A stretch of DNA of 51,957 nucleotides from Candidatus Amesbacteria bacterium GW2011_GWC2_45_19 (GCA_001001555.1 LCKS01000003.1:1-51957); one strand, 5' to 3'; shown: positions 22,725 to 30,854, counted from the first letter of the stretch. Notes: generated by a model not told the origin, from the letters alone. Numbers and translations: made by a program.

Positions 22725-24436
22725 TAGACTTTGGCTATTATATCAGCTGTGACGCCCGAAATAAACTCTGCAATAGGTTTAGTGACGTTTTCTTTGTCCC
22801 CGCGGTGACGGATTGAGATTAATCCAGCCTCGGCCTCGCGGTTACCGACGACCAGGATATAGGGAATTTTTTGCATTTCGGCGTCCCGCACTCGCGCCGG
22901 TAGCGGCTCGTTCCGCAAAACTAATTCACAACGAATGTTAGCTAATTTCAACGAATCCAAAACCTTTTGGGCGTAATCGGCGTGTTTGTCGGAAATGGGC
23001 AGAATGACGGCCTGAACCGGCGCCAGCCAAAGCGGAAATGCCCCGCCGTAGTGTTCGATTAATATGCCAATGAACCTTTCTAATGATCCGTAAATGACTC
23101 TGTGAATGGTTACTGGAGTTTTTTGAGTTCCATCTGCAGCCGTATATTGGAGTTTGAATCGGCGGGGTTGTTGAAAGTCTAGCTGAACTGTTCCCATTTG
23201 CCACTCCCGTCCCAACGAATCCTTCATTAAAATGTCTACTTTTGGTCCGTAGAAAGCTCCGTCACCGTCAAGAATGGAATACTCTTTGCCGCTGTCTTCT
23301 AGGATCTTCTTTAAAGTAGCTTCGGCTTTGTCCCAAGTAGCTACGTTACCCATGAAATTCTCAGGATTCCTGGTGCCTAATCTGAAGGAATATTTAAGGT
23401 TAAAAACGGAGTAGAAACGTTCGACGATATCGAAGACCTCTTTGTATTCTGATTTAATTTGATCTTTTGAAACATAGATGTGGGCATCATCTTGGCGAAA
23501 TTCCCGAACTCGAAAAAGCCCGTTCAAGACACCCGATCTTTCATAGCGGTGCAATGAGTCTGTGTCGGAAAGCCTTAAAGGCAAATCTCTGTAACTTCTG
23601 GTTTTGGAGCCAAAAACCACATGTGCATTGGGGCAGTTCATAGCTTTGACGCCATATTCCCCTTCGTCATCTGTTTTAGCAACAAACATCTCGCTCCAGT
23701 AGTGATCGTAGTGACCTGAAGTGATATAGAGCTCTTTTTTGTTCAGAATAGGCGAAACTATTTCCTGATAACCTCTACTTTTGTGCTCCCGGCGCCAGAA
23801 ATTGACTAATTCATTGTAAATTATGACGCCTTTCGGAAGCCAATATGGCATGCCCGGGGCTGTTTCGTGGAACATAAAAAGTTCCAGAGCGGGGCCAAGT
23901 TTTTTGTGATCTCTCTTTTTGGATTCTTCCAACATAGTCAGATATTCGTCTAATTCTTTCCGGGTGGAGAAGGCAGTGCCGTAAATGCGGGAGAGCATCT
24001 TATTCTTCTCATTGCCACGCCAATAAGCCCCAGCTATAGATAGAAGCCTGAAATGTTTGAGTTCTTTAGATGGATGTTCACAATGACCGCCGCGGCATAA
24101 ATCGGTAAAGCTGCCGCTTTGGTAAATAGTTATTGGTTCATGGTTCTTAGTCAGATCAGCGATAAGCTCCAGCTTGTAGGAGTTATGGCTAAATTGTTGC
24201 ATGGCCTTCTGATCGTTGACTTCGATTTTTTTGAATTCACTCCATGATTTGACTAGTTCGTGCATTTTGGTTTCAATGCGGGGCAGATCTTCTCCGGAAA
24301 TTTTCAGATTATCGAAGTCGTAGTAAAAGCCGTTGTCGATAGCCGGGCCGATAGTAGGTAGAGCCTTGGGATAGAGATCCAATACAGCCGCCGCTAGCAG
24401 ATGGGCGCATGAGTGACGGAGGTTGTCGTAGTTCAC
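22724..24436 (-). CDS. thrS: threonyl-tRNA synthetase (no TGS domain)
   Basis: 570 residues. The usual N-terminal TGS (N1) domain of about 60 residues is absent. The protein begins with the editing domain (RHSCAHLLAAAV, and the later CRGGHCEHP). The class II core has motif 2 (FRVREFRQDDAHIY) and motif 3 (VIYGSLERFIGILIEHYGG), and an anticodon-binding domain ends the chain. The editing HxxxH is retained. Start is GTG with an extended -10 nine bases upstream. First gene of thrS-infC-rpmI-rplT-coiled coil-pheS-pheT. Confidence 0.95.
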   Translation of the reverse strand: MNYDNLRHSCAHLLAAAVLDLYPKALPTIGPAIDNGFYYDFDNLKISGEDLPRIETKMHELVKSWSEFKKIEVNDQKAMQQFSHNSYKLELIADLTKNHEPITIYQSGSFTDLCRGGHCEHPSKELKHFRLLSIAGAYWRGNEKNKMLSRIYGTAFSTRKELDEYLTMLEESKKRDHKKLGPALELFMFHETAPGMPYWLPKGVIIYNELVNFWRREHKSRGYQEIVSPILNKKELYITSGHYDHYWSEMFVAKTDDEGEYGVKAMNCPNAHVVFGSKTRSYRDLPLRLSDTDSLHRYERSGVLNGLFRVREFRQDDAHIYVSKDQIKSEYKEVFDIVERFYSVFNLKYSFRLGTRNPENFMGNVATWDKAEATLKKILEDSGKEYSILDGDGAFYGPKVDILMKDSLGREWQMGTVQLDFQQPRRFKLQYTAADGTQKTPVTIHRVIYGSLERFIGILIEHYGGAFPLWLAPVQAVILPISDKHADYAQKVLDSLKLANIRCELVLRNEPLPARVRDAEMQKIPYILVVGNREAEAGLISIRHRGDKENVTKPIAEFISGVTADIIAKV

Positions 24437-24445
24437 GATATCTAT

Positions 24446-24451
24446 TTTATA
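24446..24451 (-). promoter_or_regulatory. thrS extended -10 promoter
   Basis: TGATATAAA, 9 bases before GTG 24436. Confidence 0.55.
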
Positions 24452-24802
24452 TCAATTTGCGGCGGAAATGCCAACTGCATCTTCAAGTCTTTTAATTTTG
24501 CCTCTAAGTTCGATTTCAACACTAGTGACTGCCAGGATAATGCTGTTTTCGGAACCCTCGATCATTTGTTTGATTTCCACTCGGGTAGCGAATTGCTTGA
24601 GGTCGTCTTTGGTAGCGTATTTAGCATCCTGGCGTTTTTCCATGGCAACGAGTTTGCTGTCAACCCGTTTTTCCATGGTGGATAGATCATTTTTAGTAAC
24701 GTATTTAGCATCCTGGCGTTTTTCCATGGCAACGAGGTCGTCTTTGGTGGCGAAAACTGACTTGAGGAGTTTGATATCGTCTTGATTAAGCGTTGCAGAC
24801 AT
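24452..24802 (-). CDS. coiled-coil repeat protein, 116 residues
   Basis: Built of repeated units such as MEKRQDAKYVTKNDL / MEKRQDAKYATKDDL, predicted all helical. No enzyme motif or membrane span. Ends just before the thrS promoter. An extended -10 lies 6 bases before the ATG. Related in architecture to the 97-residue coiled-coil gene at 21376, perhaps the same domain-of-unknown-function class common in CPR. Function unknown. Confidence 0.6.
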   Translation of the reverse strand: MSATLNQDDIKLLKSVFATKDDLVAMEKRQDAKYVTKNDLSTMEKRVDSKLVAMEKRQDAKYATKDDLKQFATRVEIKQMIEGSENSIILAVTSVEIELRGKIKRLEDAVGISAAN

Positions 24803-24808
24803 GTGTTT

Positions 24809-24814
24809 ATGATA
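24809..24814 (-). promoter_or_regulatory. extended -10 promoter, leaderless
   Basis: TGTTATCAT, 6 bases before ATG 24802. Confidence 0.5.
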
Positions 24815-24838
24815 ACACCTTTATTGGCGTGTCAAGAC

Positions 24839-24915
24839 TGGTGGACTGTGGAGGACTCGGACCTCCGGCCTTTCGAATGTGAATCGAACGCTCTAGCCAA
24901 CTGAGCTAACAGTCC
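24839..24915 (-). tRNA. tRNA-Val(CAC)
   Basis: Complete cloverleaf: acceptor GGACTGT/ACAGTCC, D-loop with GG, anticodon stem TTCGA/TCGAA, loop TTCACAT (anticodon CAC), T-loop TCCGAGT, discriminator A, and CCA encoded. Confidence 0.93.
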
Positions 24916-24919
24916 GTCT

Positions 24920-26236
24920 TTATATTTTATCAGAAGAGAAGAAGTGGTGACTGAAAGCCAAGCCTTTTTTAATTAGGTCAAGGCGGAAGTTTTCGTTGGC
25001 TCCATGCATATTACAATCTTCGTTTCCAAAGGGAACAGAAATGGTGTCGGTGCCAAAAGTTGCTTTGACATCCGAGATAAAAGGGATGGCTCCTCCTACA
25101 TATTTGAGGAGCGGTTTTTGGCCATAAACCCGAGTAAGGATGTCGGCGACGGACTTGAAAATCGGCTGGGACGTATTAAGCTTTACCGGATTGTGTATGC
25201 CGGCGGATGTAATTTCGTATTTTACGTATTTGGGGGTGTGCTGGGCGACGAATTTTTTGAACAAGGCGAGAATGTCTTTTGGCCTTTGGGAAGCAACGAT
25301 ACGAAAGTTGATTCTGGCTTCGGCTGTAGCAGGAACAATATTGGCATAGCCGGCGTCGATATACCCAGATTTGAGACCGGTAATTTGCAAGGTGGGCCGC
25401 AAACCGGTCTGGGTGTAGACGTTGAGGCCAGGTTCCATGAGCAGTTTTTTGACACCAAAGATTTCAAGAGGGTTGGCTGAGATTTTAAGCAGCTGCCGGT
25501 TGTTGGCTTTTTGGGCCGAGGTAATAGGATCCACATCTTGATATAGCCTGGTGAATTTTGGCAGGGTGGACAGGAAGCGGGAGAGCTCAAGAGCAGCATT
25601 GGGAACGGCTCCTCCGGCCAGGCCGGAATGAAGATTATTGGCGGCGGTGGTGTATTTGAGAGTGAGGTTAAATCCTCCCCGGAGCGACGATTCGATTACG
25701 GGACTGTCGCCGACAAGCTCGCCGTCCGAAACTAAAACGTAATCGGATTTTAGTTTTGTTTTGTTTTTACGCATGATACCCGGCAGGTCGGGGTTGGAGG
25801 TTTCCTCATTACCCTCAATCAGAAATTTGACGTTCAAGGCGAGTTTTTGCTGTTTGATTAATTGAAGAACAGAAAAAATATGAATTAAGACTTGGCCCTT
25901 GTTGTCGAGCACTCCCCTGCCCCACAACCGGCCTGCTTTGGAAACAAGACTGAAGGGGTCGGAATTCCAGCTGTCGGATCGGTCGGCGGGCTGGACGTCG
26001 TAGTGGCCGTAGACGAGGACGGTAGGTAGTGAGTTGTGGGTGGTGAGATGAGCTAAGACGATGGGATTACAGGATGGGCCGTTAAAAGTTTCGACATCAA
26101 AGCCGTGTTGGGTGAACAACTGCTTTAACCAATTAACTGTTTTAGTGATTTCCGGCGCGAAAGCCGGATCGGTGGAAATACTCTTGCAGGCAACGAATTG
26201 CGTCAGCAGTTTTTTAAATTCGTCCACTGTTTGCAT
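24920..26236 (-). CDS. M20-family metallopeptidase
   Basis: 438 residues. Metal-site blocks are clear: VLVYGHYDVQPAD, LWGRGVLDNKGQ (bridging Asp), the catalytic Glu in LIEGNEETSNP, and a distal His region (NEDCNMHGANENF). The family contains di/tripeptidases and carboxypeptidases using two zinc ions. A dimerisation lid domain is present in the middle. The start lies 23 bases inside the end of the glycosyltransferase gene, so it belongs to the same operon. No signal peptide; cytoplasmic peptide recycling is likely. Confidence 0.9.
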   Translation of the reverse strand: MQTVDEFKKLLTQFVACKSISTDPAFAPEITKTVNWLKQLFTQHGFDVETFNGPSCNPIVLAHLTTHNSLPTVLVYGHYDVQPADRSDSWNSDPFSLVSKAGRLWGRGVLDNKGQVLIHIFSVLQLIKQQKLALNVKFLIEGNEETSNPDLPGIMRKNKTKLKSDYVLVSDGELVGDSPVIESSLRGGFNLTLKYTTAANNLHSGLAGGAVPNAALELSRFLSTLPKFTRLYQDVDPITSAQKANNRQLLKISANPLEIFGVKKLLMEPGLNVYTQTGLRPTLQITGLKSGYIDAGYANIVPATAEARINFRIVASQRPKDILALFKKFVAQHTPKYVKYEITSAGIHNPVKLNTSQPIFKSVADILTRVYGQKPLLKYVGGAIPFISDVKATFGTDTISVPFGNEDCNMHGANENFRLDLIKKGLAFSHHFFSSDKI

Positions 26237-26951
26237 ATTCTTTTGATGGACTGATTTTAACAGGTAATGGGGTGAGTTTTACGACTTTATATTCGACTAG
26301 TTTTTTGAAGAGAATTTCGCACTCCGATTCAGCTTGGGCAGCCTTTTCTTGGTCGGTTCTTTTATCGTGCTTAACGTAACCAAGCTCAGCTTCTTTAACT
26401 CTTGCACCTGCGAGATAAGCGTCGATGAGGACACCAATAGTGACGTATCTATTCCCGATTTTTTCGGGAAATATAAATTCTCGCCTGATAGCAAAAAGTC
26501 CTGATAGAGGTTGAGATAGTTTGCTAAGTTCTGGAATAAATCTGCGCAGGAGTGGCCTAACTAAATACTCGGTGATTCTACCAAAGTTTTCGAACCCTCC
26601 CATTACGAGATCGGCGTAATCGTCGACAATCGGATTGATAAGGTTTGAGATCATTTCAGGTTGAGCGGATTCGATATCTGCGTCGAAAAAAACTAGAATT
26701 GGGCTATTGGAGTTTCTGATACCGGTCTTCCAGGCATTTCCTTGGCCTAAGTTTTGAGAGTGTGAGATGCATTTGACTCGAGAGTCTTTTGTGGAGAGTG
26801 CAATTTTTCTAGTATTGTCTGTTGAGCCATCGTCTATGACAACAATTTCCTTTGCTTGGGTTTGAAGTAACACGTCAAGTACATGTCCAATAGTCTTGGC
26901 CTCGTTGTGGGCAGGTACGATGATGGAGAAATTTTGACGGAGATCAGCCAT
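26214..26951 (-). CDS. family 2 glycosyltransferase, GpgS-like
   Basis: 245 residues. GT-A features: IIVPAHNEAKTIGHVLD, IVVIDDGSTDNT, and the metal-binding FFDADIES. The segment GRITEYLVRPLLRRFIPEL followed by QPLSG and a YVTIGVLIDAYLAG block resembles glucosyl-3-phosphoglycerate synthases, though polyprenyl-phosphate sugar transferases share parts of it. It overlaps the PIG-L gene upstream and the M20 gene downstream. A deacetylase plus glycosyltransferase pair suggests synthesis of a small glycoside or cell-envelope glycan. Confidence 0.8.
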   Translation of the reverse strand: MADLRQNFSIIVPAHNEAKTIGHVLDVLLQTQAKEIVVIDDGSTDNTRKIALSTKDSRVKCISHSQNLGQGNAWKTGIRNSNSPILVFFDADIESAQPEMISNLINPIVDDYADLVMGGFENFGRITEYLVRPLLRRFIPELSKLSQPLSGLFAIRREFIFPEKIGNRYVTIGVLIDAYLAGARVKEAELGYVKHDKRTDQEKAAQAESECEILFKKLVEYKVVKLTPLPVKISPSKEYANSGRI

Positions 26952-27611
26952 AGAAAATGTCGGTAATTTTAAAGGCTTCTGCGTAGTCGCCCTTTTTGTA
27001 CATCACTCCACGAAAACGATTGAGACCTAAAAAGGCGTCTACCAGGGGCTTACGCTGTATTTGGGATCCGTACGAAAGAAATATTTTTTCTTTGCTTCAA
27101 TTACGTCTGATATGTCTTCGCTGTGATTAGGATCAGCCATGGGCTTGTCTCCTTCAGCTTCCCAAAGCTGCTTGACTTTGTGAGATTGTCCACATTGGGG
27201 AAAGGCGGCCCTGCCAGAATGCCAGATAGCTCTTTTTACAATTCTAGCTATGAGAGTGTGTTCTGAATGGTAATCGGCTTCTTGAAGAATTATCACGACG
27301 TCAGGTTTGAACTCTCTAATTTCTTTGACACAAGGTAGAACAGTTTCATACGACAACTGAGGATAGTGTGGAAAATTGAGATACGACCATTTAGCCTTAA
27401 GTTTTTTGGCTGCAGTCCTGAATTCTTTGAGCCGAGTATCCCTTTCTGTTTCTCCCGAGAATTCAAATCTAGGTTCATAAGGATCGACACACAACACTAA
27501 CTTGACGGTTCCGCCGTTTTTTACAGTCTTGATTAAATACCCTCCAGCTCCGGCGATTTCATCGTCTGGATGAGCTGAAAAAAACATAACTTTTTGATGT
27601 TTTGTGATCAT
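26944..27611 (-). pseudogene. PIG-L deacetylase, frameshifted near C-terminus
   Basis: The main frame (27039-27611) has the zinc motif SAHPDDEIAGAGG and HSEHTLI of PIG-L/LmbE deacetylases, which remove acetyl from GlcNAc-linked substrates. It stops after KKKYFFRTDPKYSVSPW. In the -1 frame the DNA continues as KIFLSYGSQIQRKPLVDAF, then LGLNRFRGVMYKKGDYAEAF, which is the expected family C-terminus. That frame ends at 26944, overlapping the next start. The switch lies at the six-A run (plus 27084-27089). One added A restores a full gene of about 222 residues, so an indel or a slip site is likely. Confidence 0.8.
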
Positions 27612-28606
27612 AGAACTTGGTAATTTAGCAAGGGGTTAAGATCGCCGCCTAGAATTGATTGAGAAATGGTGGTGGGTCGGCCTGCCCAATACCTTTGAGC
27701 ACCCTCTACTTCTTCCCATCGAATATCAACTGTTTGGTGTTTGGCAAGCTTACTTTGAGCAAACTCATTTACTAGTTGCGGAAGGGGTTCTGGCGAAAGT
27801 GACCAGACAAACGAGATTTGCAGCAATTTAAGCATTAGTCCAGGCACATACTGATCTCTAAGCTCGATTTGCTTGTCTAAGTATCCAAGCCCTGTATATG
27901 CAAGTACAAATCCTTGTGCGCACAGCTCGAGAACTAACGCTTTGCCCTTTGGTACCACAACTCCATCAGGGTGCCGGGAGTATTCGTGTCTGTGGCCCCG
28001 GTTGTCAATTGACCAATAGCGATGCTTTCCCAACTCATTTATAAGAAGCGGAGGATTATTTGAGAAAAAATCTACCAAACTTTGATGACGGTCGATTCCG
28101 TGAGCGTGGCCCATAGATCGATAAATGTCATCAATGGTATGGCAACTCTGGAGGGCATCGATCCATTGGTTAGCCCTATAGTCAGACTCTTTGGCTATCC
28201 CGAGGATAGCGCCTACTGTTCTGGCCCAATTGGCCTCGCGAATAAGAAGATCTTTTACAAGACTTGCTAAGTGGTAATTTTGCCTTTCTGAATGTATGGT
28301 TTGAGAAGTATTTGGACCTGTCAGATGCGATAGCCCACTAGGAGCTTTATGAAAACTCCTGACGTTCCCAATTTCTACTCCCGGGACGGAAGGGGACCAT
28401 GGATTTTTTGAGGCAAGACTCCAATAATCAGTCCAGCCGTTTTTTGTGGAGGGGGTTGAACTCCCGTTTTGTTTCCATGGAGCGTCTGCGTCTTGAACAA
28501 GATATATATATGGGAGGCCCGCGGCGGCAACCGCCTGCATTCTAAGCCATCCCCCGGTCCAAGGGGATTGATCTCCTAAGATTATTCTGTTTTCGGTATT
28601 TGTCAT
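27608..28606 (-). CDS. hypothetical protein of glycan operon
   Basis: 332 residues, soluble, no transmembrane helix. The N-terminus (ILGDQSPWTGGWLRMQAVAA) and the His-rich stretch MGHAHGIDRHQSLVDFFSNN stand out; I recognise no family. It overlaps the PIG-L start by 4 bases and is the first gene of unknown-PIG-L-GT2-M20. A hairpin with T-run directly upstream contains its only good Shine-Dalgarno sequence (GGGGAGG, 9 bases before ATG), so its expression may be controlled by that hairpin. Confidence 0.7.
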   Translation of the reverse strand: MTNTENRIILGDQSPWTGGWLRMQAVAAAGLPYIYLVQDADAPWKQNGSSTPSTKNGWTDYWSLASKNPWSPSVPGVEIGNVRSFHKAPSGLSHLTGPNTSQTIHSERQNYHLASLVKDLLIREANWARTVGAILGIAKESDYRANQWIDALQSCHTIDDIYRSMGHAHGIDRHQSLVDFFSNNPPLLINELGKHRYWSIDNRGHRHEYSRHPDGVVVPKGKALVLELCAQGFVLAYTGLGYLDKQIELRDQYVPGLMLKLLQISFVWSLSPEPLPQLVNEFAQSKLAKHQTVDIRWEEVEGAQRYWAGRPTTISQSILGGDLNPLLNYQVL

Positions 28607-28609
28607 AAC

Positions 28610-28635
28610 AAAAAACCTCCCCTTTTTGGGGAGGT
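28610..28635 (-). terminator. terminator / Shine-Dalgarno-sequestering hairpin
   Basis: On the minus strand ACCTCCCC-AAAAA-GGGGAGGT is followed by six T. It is a textbook intrinsic terminator for the 26-residue peptide unit. Its 3' arm is also the Shine-Dalgarno of the gene starting at 28606. Confidence 0.8.
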
Positions 28636-28659
28636 GTACTTTGAAAATTTAAGTTAAGT

Positions 28660-28740
28660 TTAGGCTTGAGTACCTCCCACAACGCTAGCGCCCCAAGTAA
28701 AGAGGACGCAGAGCATAATGGGGAGATACAAGGAATTCAT
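28660..28740 (-). CDS. 26-residue hydrophobic peptide
   Basis: MNSLYLPIMLCVLFTWGASV then VGGTQA. One membrane-spanning stretch, starting 1 base after the DUF5660-like stop and ending before the terminator. Such short membrane peptides after DUF5660 genes fit a conserved CPR arrangement as I recall it. Function unknown. Confidence 0.5.
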   Translation of the reverse strand: MNSLYLPIMLCVLFTWGASVVGGTQA

Positions 28741-28741
28741 A

Positions 28742-29287
28742 CTATCCAGTAGATGTTACCATATAACGCTCGGATGACAAGAGGTATTTTGAACCGGAGG
28801 CGCCGACCTGGCCCCAGTAGTAACTGCGTTTGGAGGCGCGCTGACTGTGGGTAGCTAACCAATGGCGGGATTGTTCAACTTTGGCCCGGATAGTCTTGAT
28901 GAAAGTGCGCAGTTGTCCGAAGAAAGAGCGGTGATAGGCGCCGGGGTTGACTACGGCTTGCATGGTGGCCACTTGGACTTCGTGGGCCATCAGGCCGGTG
29001 GATTTGGCCAAGACTTGGATTTCTTGGAGAAGGGAGGCGATTTGTTGTTTGGTTTCGGTTTCTGAACGTAAATACAGCAGGCGCTCTTCTTGGAAGCGGT
29101 TGTTAAACCTAACCTCGGTTTTGTGCAGAGATTCTAAGGAGACGGGTTGATTGGGTTGGAGATCGCCGGTAATCTGAATTTTGGCCTCAGAAATCACTCC
29201 CTTGCCCAATTCCTGCAGGGCTTCAAGAAAACTGTCGGGCGCCCGGACAGGGCGGCGCGCGCTCTTAAGGTTTGAGTCGGCGGCCAT
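28742..29287 (-). CDS. DUF5660-like CPR-specific protein
   Basis: 181 residues. N-terminal disordered part, central helices (EERLLYLRSETETKQQIASL), then FFGQLRTFIKTIRAKVEQSR, HWLATHSQR and the C-terminal YLLSSERYMVTSTG. This matches my memory of DUF5660, a family found mainly in Microgenomates and relatives. It follows trigger factor with a 23-base overlap and precedes a 26-residue membrane peptide. Role unknown; proximity to chaperones hints at protein folding or export. Confidence 0.65.
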   Translation of the reverse strand: MAADSNLKSARRPVRAPDSFLEALQELGKGVISEAKIQITGDLQPNQPVSLESLHKTEVRFNNRFQEERLLYLRSETETKQQIASLLQEIQVLAKSTGLMAHEVQVATMQAVVNPGAYHRSFFGQLRTFIKTIRAKVEQSRHWLATHSQRASKRSYYWGQVGASGSKYLLSSERYMVTSTG

Positions 29288-29816
29288 GTTGAGATTGTAT
29301 TATACCTTGTTTGACTTCAGTTGCAAGTTTGGCTCTCAAGCTTTCCGGAGTCAATTTTTTCGCAGCCAGGTACTTATCTACCGTTATGCCCAAGCCGGAC
29401 AGGTTTTCCGCCAGAGTTGCCAGGCGGTGATCAGTTTGCAATTCTACCAACAGATCGGGAATTTGATGAACGGTGGGAGCTTCGCAGGTGATGGCCGTAA
29501 ACACCCAATCTTCTCCCTCTTTGCCAGAAACGATCTTGATTTGGGGATGAAGAATGGGTTTGAGGGAATGTTCCTTGACGGCGGCGGCATAAACTTTGGG
29601 GAGTAAATGTCCCAGGGCCTGACTTAGAATCCGGGTTTTGTTCAGTTTGGCCTCCACTAATTCACGCGGGGCTTTGCCCTTTCTAAATCCCGGGAGTTCG
29701 GCTTCAGCGACGTAGGCCTGCTGGATTTGGGTCCAGGAAATAGTCAAAGTCAACTCTAAATTGCCGTTTAAGGGTCTATTTAGAGAGGATGGTGGTGGAA
29801 AGGATGCGGTTACCAA
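29265..29816 (-). CDS. tig: trigger factor, truncated CPR form
   Basis: 183 residues against about 430 in E. coli. The ribosome-docking signature ELPGFRKGKAPRELVEAKLN identifies the N-terminal domain. The following LSQALGHLLPKVYAAAVKEHSLKPIL resembles the arm. The PPIase domain and most of the C-terminal cradle are missing. A separate cyclophilin gene lies directly upstream (41-base overlap), which may supply the lost prolyl-isomerase activity. Start at 29816 is the only in-frame ATG and fits other short CPR trigger factors. Confidence 0.8.
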   Translation of the reverse strand: MVTASFPPPSSLNRPLNGNLELTLTISWTQIQQAYVAEAELPGFRKGKAPRELVEAKLNKTRILSQALGHLLPKVYAAAVKEHSLKPILHPQIKIVSGKEGEDWVFTAITCEAPTVHQIPDLLVELQTDHRLATLAENLSGLGITVDKYLAAKKLTPESLRAKLATEVKQGIIQSQHGRRLKP

Positions 29817-30366
29817 CAGAAAGCTTGTTTACCGTGTCCATTCCGGATACTACACGGCCAAAGTAAGTGTATTCACCGTTTAGAAACTGGCTGTCTTTTT
29901 TGACGATGAAAAATTGGGAGTCGTTGCTGACTTCTTTAGGAAAATCCTTGCGGGCGACCCCCACACTACCCACTACAAACGACTCACCCGATGTCTCCGT
30001 GGGCAGATTTGACTGGCCGCCGTTGCCGTTGCCGGCCGGATCACAACCCTGGACAACCCAGTCTTCTATCCGGTGCCAGGTAAGATTATCACAGTAACCG
30101 GAATTGAATTTGGCTAAAAAGTTGGTGACGGTTTTGGGAGCTACGTCGGGACGCAGTTCAATGGTAAAATCGCCCTTAGAAGTAGAAATTAAGATTTGGG
30201 GCTTGGTTTTGAGAGGTTGTTGCAGAGTGCCGGATTCGCCGGCGGTGGGAGTGGCTTGGGTGATTTTTCCGGTGCTCAAGGTTTTTCTGTAATTCCGGCT
30301 AATAACTAATCCTACAATAATGGCGGCAATGACGACAATGGCGGCAATCAGGCTATTGCGGTTCAT
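29776..30366 (-). CDS. membrane-anchored cyclophilin peptidyl-prolyl isomerase
   Basis: 196 residues from ATG 30366. N-terminal transmembrane helix (LIAAIVVIAAIIVGLVISR), a short linker, then a cyclophilin domain: FTIELRPDVAPKTVTNFLAK, a WHRIEDWVVQGCDP core, DSQFFIV and YTYFGRVVSGMD. It would act outside the membrane on secreted proteins. The upstream GTG 30372 is possible, but the extended -10 (TGATATACT) ends 9 bases before 30366. It heads the cyclophilin-trigger factor-DUF5660-peptide operon. Confidence 0.88.
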   Translation of the reverse strand: MNRNSLIAAIVVIAAIIVGLVISRNYRKTLSTGKITQATPTAGESGTLQQPLKTKPQILISTSKGDFTIELRPDVAPKTVTNFLAKFNSGYCDNLTWHRIEDWVVQGCDPAGNGNGGQSNLPTETSGESFVVGSVGVARKDFPKEVSNDSQFFIVKKDSQFLNGEYTYFGRVVSGMDTVNKLSVGNRILSTTILSK

Positions 30367-30375
30367 GTACACCGG

Positions 30376-30381
30376 AGTATA
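30376..30381 (-). promoter_or_regulatory. cyclophilin operon extended -10
   Basis: TGATATACT, 9 bases before ATG 30366. Confidence 0.55.
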
Positions 30382-30786
30382 TCACATTAGGGGTCTGAAT
30401 TTGTAGCCGTAGACGATTATGCGTCTGTCGTTTCTTTCTATCAAAGGTTTGTCTAATCGTCTTGTGACCATTTCTACCGGCATTCCGATTTGCGCCTTCC
30501 CGTTGTCGATGTCTGTTAGTTGAGCTGTAACCAGGGGACCCTCCTCCGATCTGATTAGGGCAGCGGTGTAAGGAGCGAGCCCTTCAAAATCTTCGGGGGC
30601 GTCGTAGACGGTAGTGTATGAATAAACATTGCCCTTGCCGGAAAACCGATATGGGGTTTTGGCTTGTTCGCCACAATTTGGACAGACGTCTCGGGGAGGG
30701 AATATTTTTTCTTCACATCGTCCACATTCCTCTCCGATGAGGCCGTAACGTGCATGCTGGAGGCGCCAATGGCGGGCTATTTCCAT
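30382..30786 (-). CDS. DUF35 zinc-ribbon/OB-fold protein
   Basis: 134 residues. A rubredoxin-like ribbon with CxxC pairs (EECGRCEEKIFPPRDVCPNCG) precedes an OB-fold (GKGNVYSYTTVYDAPEDFEG, LVTAQLTDI). These proteins usually partner with thiolases or HMG-CoA synthase to channel acyl-CoA intermediates. No such partner is nearby, so the gene is an orphan here. It ends just upstream of the cyclophilin promoter. Family call good, role unclear. Confidence 0.85.
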   Translation of the reverse strand: MEIARHWRLQHARYGLIGEECGRCEEKIFPPRDVCPNCGEQAKTPYRFSGKGNVYSYTTVYDAPEDFEGLAPYTAALIRSEEGPLVTAQLTDIDNGKAQIGMPVEMVTRRLDKPLIERNDRRIIVYGYKFRPLM

Positions 30787-30821
30787 AAAGAGTTAGACGC
30801 AAACGGCGCCAAAACTACTTG

Positions 30822-30850
30822 TTGACAAAGAACTTTTGATTGTGTATCAT
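30822..30850 (+). promoter_or_regulatory. sigma70-type promoter of small RNA
   Basis: TTGACA (30822-30827), 17-base spacer, TATCAT (30845-30850). It is the best -35/-10 pair in the window and points away from both neighbouring genes' strand. Confidence 0.75.
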
Positions 30851-30854
30851 TCGC

